Shown here piece by piece: positions 57,586 to 64,000 of a stretch of DNA of 64,000 nucleotides. How positions within the stretch are numbered: the first letter of the stretch is position 1; each line of letters starts with the position of its first letter. The translations under genes and the position numbers were made by a program. Origin of the DNA: Seriola aureovittata. Lineage: Eukaryota > Chordata > Actinopteri > Carangiformes > Carangidae. Location: positions 18,917,501-18,981,500 of the forward strand of contig NC_079373.1 of assembly GCF_021018895.1 (NCBI RefSeq), written 5' to 3'. Under the pieces are notes generated by a model that saw only the letters and a program-made list of their open reading frames with translations, made no database searches and had not been told where the DNA came from.

Positions 57586-59518
57586 GTAAGTTTTTTCTTA
57601 CACATCTTAATTTTCAGTTGATCGACTACTCAGTCAATTAAGTTATTGGTTATTGGGTAGTTAATTTCTGTTATACTGTTCATCATATATTTCAGGCTCA
57701 CAGTCATTCCAACCCTATTTGATGTATAATAGCTTTTGGAAGTCAAATTCTATGTGATGTAGACAATATGTATGTTCAAACATCCATTTCCTTAGATTAT
57801 TACACCATCTTCAGGTAGGTGCATTGTACTACATGTTGTGATGCCACCAAAGACCTACCACTGTACTATGTGAAGGCGGTTAATGAGTGTCTGCTGAATC
57901 GAACTGTCACCTAAATATCCGCAAGTTTTCTTTTTTTTAAGTAAAAGGTGAAAAAGTGGACACTAATGCCTACTTTTGACACCTCTGTACTGTTCAACAA
58001 CTTCTTTCACAAACGTTAATCAAATAATTTTTTAGATCATATTAGTCATTCACTAGTGTGTTGCTTGTTTGTTACATATTTTATTACCCCACTACAAGTT
58101 TAATGAAATGGAAATACATGGCACACATAAGATTTATGTGTTGATGTACATGTACAGAAGAGCAAGTAAATAATGTCATCTCATCATTTGATTAATGCCT
58201 AATTCCGCTTTATTTAAATGTCTTCTTACTTTGCCATAGAAATATACTTGCAAAGCCTACTATCGGCTTCTAATAACCTCTGCCATTAATTTTCAGAGTT
58301 CTGACATACCAACATACTACGCTGTTAATTATTACCCATTACTAATGTGAAATCTGATCTGATGCATATGCTCTTAAGAAATTTTCTGTTGATGGACGAT
58401 TGTATTTACCGTTTGTCACAATATCGCTCTCCAGTCTCAAGTTTGTAAACACTTGTAGTTTCAGCAGGTTGTATGTTAATTTTCACACAGGCCTGAAACC
58501 AGACCTTGTGAATGAAGAATAGCATCCTGGTGACTATACCAATTCTTTCAGTAGAACTTATATTGTTTTTTTTAAGAATGAAAATATAGCAAGCTCATGC
58601 CCTGTATAGGGTGTAAATTTGACTATTATGAGACTACGAAATCGGTTACTATATCTGGCATCAAATTTACAGTCGGTTATTTTTGTGAGACTACCATAGT
58701 CGTTTAGTATCAATCAGATCTATTATACAGTGAACATATGTTTCATGTTTTAGGGTGCAATAATTAGTTTTTATTGGCAATGAAGCAGTCTTGCTGGATC
58801 AGTAATGAGCAGCTGGAGCTGAGCATCATGGCCACCAGATGGTGTTACAGCCTCAAGAACAGAAATATGAGGCTGTCAGTCCTCAATAATATAGTCTGTT
58901 CTTACCATCTAATGGCTGTCTTTAATTAGTTCATTTGTAATGATGACTTGTAAATGGCCGACATGGGCAGCGGGGTGGGAGGTAAGATCAAAGTGCTTTT
59001 GTGTGGCGCTGCAGTGGAGGTTCGGGCTCTGTTGTAGACAGAGAGACATCAAACATTATTCACCTAGAGGGGCCAGTATTAACATCTAGACGCAAAATGT
59101 TTTTGATCATTCTGCAAAACTCATGTTCAATGGAGTAGGTTATATATAATACCACTTTACTGACTCCTAATTTTGTACATGAACACTCATACATATATAT
59201 GTATAAACATACATATATGACTAATTAATTTGGATGGTATGTATTCTGTCATAAAACTCAACAGGAGGTCCTATCCAGTCAGCACTTACTAGTGATGAGC
59301 TGACTTTGACTACCTCCACAAGCCAAGGTCACTGAGGTTAGCAGTGTTCCTCAGGCGATGAGAGGCCCAGAGCCCACACTGGGTAGAAAAATTGAAGTTT
59401 GAGGCAGATCATCTGTGTGTCTCTGGTGGGGTTTAGACCATAATCGGTTCATCCAGGTGCCTGGCCTCCCACTCTGATTCTTGCCTCTTCTCTGCCAAAC
59501 TCCTAGGGTGCTTATGTA

Positions 59519-59788
<270 letters not shown>

Positions 59789-60580
59789 TCAGTTTGTGAG
59801 AATGGTGTGTGTCTTTGTGTATATATGCACAAAAGTGGGTAAGTGCAGGGTGCGTGTGTGTTTATAAGGGTGTGTAAGGTTTTTTTTTTCTTGCAGTCTT
59901 TGATGCCTGGGAGAGGTGCATGGCTGACTGATATACTGCTGGGGCCTCAGTGTGCGCTTGAAACACTGTTATGTTTTACTTTTCATACACACAATTTAGT
60001 AAATGGACACACGTGGAGAGACAGTGACACACACTAAATATCACTCCCACTCCCAGCTTATTGATGAGTCTGAGTCATTACGGCAGTGAAAGCTGTTGTA
60101 GTTATGACTCTCGAGGGTAGGCGGTGTTAGCGTGGGTAAGTTGTAGTTTCGAGCAGCTGTTAATAAGAAGTGGTAATGTTGGCGTTTTCAGGGCAATAAC
60201 ACAACGTGGCCTTTATCTCAGTGACACCTGGGAGTAGATATCCATGGTTGTCTGGTTCTCTTTTGCTTTTGTCTAGTTTTGTTGCTCGTTTGCTTTATCA
60301 GTCATTTGCTATCACCTGCACACGTTTTTCTCTGTCCTCTCCCTTTGTTCCACCCTGGGTTCCACTGTTTCTTGTGCTTTTTGTAAACACTTTTCAATGC
60401 ATCCAAAACCAATCCCTTTTTGGCACTTGCTGTTTGACACACCTGTGCTGTTTTCTCTCATAATTCTCTTTCTACCTGCTGGAAGGAAGTATTTGTTTGT
60501 CTTTTTGATTGTTCTCAAACCTTTTGTACTATGTTAGTATTTCCTCTCTGCTCTAGAAGGAACATCATCAAATTTCTTGG

Positions 60581-60583
<3 letters not shown>

Positions 60584-60629
<46 letters not shown>
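60584..60629. repeat. (CA)n microsatellite
   Basis: About 23 CA units in the mrpl23 intron. Confidence 0.95.
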
Positions 60630-60631
<2 letters not shown>

Positions 60632-63600
60632 CTCCTGTACCCCACCTGGCATGGCTAAAGGCCAGCACTGACACACACATATACACACAAAGAAAAGAAC
60701 ACAACACTGAACGTTGTGTTCACTTTACTACTCTGTCACATCTCATGCGACTCTCCTGTCTAATAACTATGAAACCAGACCATGCTGTGGTTTTTCACTG
60801 TAAGCTCACATTGTGTTCACTTTTACAACTGTACATTACCTGTTGGATCAAACAATGCCATGAGTGCCAGGGCAGTCACTCTGTTTCTGTTCCACTTCAT
60901 AAACAGATGGCTCAAGTTGGAAAGCGGGTAATTTTTCACGCTAATTAACTTCAGTTTATGTCATAGGAAGTAATTTAGTGAGCCAGTAGAGGAGTATAAC
61001 GAACTGTCGAGTCTTTACTGACCTGTCTCTCTGTAAGGAGTTTGGTGACTCCTGGTGACCTGGTCTTTGATCTATTTCTGTTCTATTGTCAGACCCAAAC
61101 CCGGACAATAAATCTAATCCTTCACACGCTGCTCTTATACTCTCAACTTCTCAACTGTCTCTTCTCTCCTGAAGTCTCAGGTTCCTCAATGGCTTTGCCT
61201 CTAAACAAAGTCTGCTATTATGATCTTGATACTTAGTGTTGAGCAACTTCTGTGCATGTATTGTCTGTGTAGATGGGAGGGTTAAAGAAGTGAGTGTACG
61301 TATCTCAACCCAAACCTGACAATGGGGCAGCCTGACAATGAGGAGCGGCTTTCTTTTGCCTTTCATCTGCGCAGAAAACAACTCTCCTGTTTCGTTCTCA
61401 CCACTAAGCCGCTCTGACACAATGTACTTTGATGTTGTGTGTATGCATGTGTGTGTGTATGGACTTTTTGGTGTACCTTGGATGTTTACCCTACAGTGTG
61501 TTAATAAAGGTTGCACATAAGATGAAGTCTGAGAGGCTTATTCGAACACACAGTATTACATTTTAGAGGGACAATTCAGCTGCCTGTTACTGTGGATTGC
61601 TCTCTTTGAGTCCAAGTAAATTTGTCCTGTCTTTCAGTCACTAATCAAAAAAGTACCCTGTTCCTCTAATTCATTTTTCCTGTGTTTGGCGTGTATGTCT
61701 ACTTGTACCATTATATAATTTGGCAGTATTAGCTGATGCAATTCAGACAGCGAATTCTGTAATAAAAAAACAAATTAACATCTGTGTCAGCTTTAATAGG
61801 GTTTTGGCAGTCAACAATTTTTTAATGAGTTTTCAGGGCAACATAAAGCAACATTCATCCATGAAAAAGAGTCCAGATATTTTTTGATGATGTTCCTCCA
61901 AAGTGCAGTAAGTGCCTGTCGTCTGCAACTCTGCACCACCCCTCTGTTTGACTGCATCCTCTTCCTCTCCTGTCTTGTAATACTTAAAGTTGATCTGCCA
62001 ACCAAAAAGGCACCATAAAAAGCCCAAATGTACATGCAGCCCAGTTTCTATCAAACAGGGAGCAACATTAAAAGCCTTCCAGTGGTTTGCCAAGTCAAGT
62101 TGCTAAAACAAGCAACCTTTCCAAAGAGGATTCATGGTAGCCACAAGAAGCATTAGGGTCTGAATCTTTCACATACAAAGTAATGTTCATTTAAAAAAAA
62201 TAAAAATAAAAGAGGGATATGGCAGCAGGAGCACCCTTGTTCTTTGGATCAAATCTTGTTGTAGCGATTACAAATTTACGACTGTGGCACAGCATTCAGT
62301 TTATACAAAGGAGCACAAAGGAGCACAAACGCTATTATTTCAACATGACTCACCGTGATGACCGCTAATCTGAGAGGGACAGAGACTGAGAGAGAAGCAG
62401 AGGGCCAAAAACTGAACCCTGGGGTACTCCATATTTCATATCAGAGATACCTGTGTGGGGTACATCTCATTATTAGATGTCCTGCATGGGACCAGAGACA
62501 ATCTTATCTGTCACTTCGTCTAAAGCTGGATCAGTTATATCGGTGTGATATGCAATATAGGATGGTGATATACGTCTAAGGAAAGTAGCTAAGGTTTGTC
62601 CCAAAAGTTAGATTTGTTGCCAGGTGCTTTTTGGGAAATAAAACAGGTTGCTAAAGAGGTCTGAAAGGTCACTAAATCTGGTTTCAAAGTGTCTAGGTTG
62701 GCAACACTGGAAAGGCTAAGCTCCTGTCGGTGTACCAGTCAAGTCAAGGCAGTAGTAATAGATCTATCCAATCGATCACTATCGCTATACCCAATACAGT
62801 TTTTAGACTGAGGTAGGACCACCTACCTAATTTACATACAGCCACAGAAATGAATAAATGAATGTAGAAATATAATTAAATGTATAAGTAAATAAATGTA
62901 GAAATTAATACATAAATACATCTAGAAATGTAAAATGAATAAATAAGAATGAATATTTTATATGACTATTATATGTATAAAAAATAAATAAAAAGTGTCC
63001 TTTTTATAAGAGCGGTATTCACAACTCTCCATTGACTTCCCAGTGCATGTGATAGTTAATGAATCCGGCATTTTATGGTGCAAATTCTGTTGACGGCTTT
63101 CTAATACTGCAAGAGTCCTGATTGCTTTTTTTTTCTTAAGTATATTTTTTTTGTTTTTTGAGATGGACAGGAAACATGGAGAAAGAGGGTGATGAAATGC
63201 AAAAAAGGTCCTCAGCTGTAGTACGTGTCTTAGACAACTAGGATGTCAATTTATTTTTTTCATCAGCATTAGTTATAAAGAGAGTTTTTGGCATCTGCAA
63301 ACATTATTCTGCAAAAAATCCATATCCGCTTAGTGTCTCAGTCAATATTTGTTGTGTATTATTTGTCTCTGAAAATCATTGAGTGGGTGGCAATGGCATC
63401 CTTTATATACAGCAGCAGCACTACCCATTCCCCTGGCAGAGGTTCTTTTAGCACCAGCACATTAATAGTGGCTTGCAGTAGTGTCTGAGCTCTCAGAATT
63501 CATTCACTGTCCTTATTATCAAACACTGTCAAAGCTGCCTCTGTCCTGTCTTTCACTTTTCCAACTGTGCCCTTTCACCTACTTCTCTCATATCCTTTTG

Positions 63601-64000
63601 GAGCACAGGTGTAAATGGACCGCCTTAAACTACTGGAACTGATACTCACAATCTTCTTGGCTCAGTGCGTGTTAGCCCACATTTGAGAATAGTGCATATT
63701 CAGGAGCATGTAGGTCCATTGCAGAGGAGGTCTTGCATTTGAAAACAACTGACAGAGTTGTGCGGTTAAATCCACTGATTGACGAATTTGCTCTATTGTC
63801 ACACACACAACTATGTCACAGCGGGAACAACAAAGGCATCAAGTTTACCCTTTTTCTTCATCCATGCCTGTATCCCTTCAGAGACCTGTTTCTTTTAGTA
63901 CCACTTGATATCAGATTTGGGTGTTATATCTCCCATGTACACCTCCCCCTGAACAATACAGAACAATATAACTTTTAAAATTGTTTTCTAACAATGATGC

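Noticed and set aside
60577..60948. 123-codon plus-strand open frame with poly-His-Thr start
   Set aside because: It begins inside a CA microsatellite and has no recognised domain.

Overview
The window is nuclear DNA of a ray-finned (teleost) fish, probably a percomorph. The evidence is spliced vertebrate genes with GT-AG introns, abundant (GT)n/(CA)n arrays, a decayed Tc1/mariner element of a type common in teleosts, and several short inverted-repeat (MITE-like) elements. I cannot name the species. Nothing prokaryotic, organellar or viral was seen.

Layout. (1) 1-2.3 kb: intergenic, with an internally deleted Tc1/mariner copy at 1373-2252. (2) 2.4-21.1 kb, plus strand: a complete CPT1A-type carnitine palmitoyltransferase 1 gene. 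It has a probable non-coding first exon, 18 coding exons in any one transcript (772 or 771 codons) and a 1.9 kb 3' UTR. Its key feature is a pair of alternative ninth coding exons, 9A (12250-12337) and 9B (12797-12881). Only transcripts with exactly one of them stay in frame. (3) 21.1-24.5 kb: convergent intergenic space with repeats. (4) 24.5-48.2 kb, minus strand: a complete ten-coding-exon paralogue of MYORG (GH31 family, type II membrane protein, 693 residues). The residues matching the catalytic aspartates of human MYORG appear replaced, so it looks like a conserved pseudo-glycosidase or an altered enzyme. (5) 48.2-55.9 kb: intergenic, with a MITE and simple repeats. (6) 55.98 kb to the end, plus strand: the promoter (NRF-1 and GABP sites) and first two coding exons of mitochondrial ribosomal protein L23 (mrpl23). 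The rest of that gene lies beyond the window.

cpt1a and mrpl23 both serve mitochondria (fatty-acid import; mitoribosome). As I recall, both human orthologues are on chromosome 11, so the linkage probably reflects old synteny, not an operon-like unit. The exon structures were built by hand from splice consensus, reading frame and remembered human protein sequences; none was checked by alignment software or RNA data.
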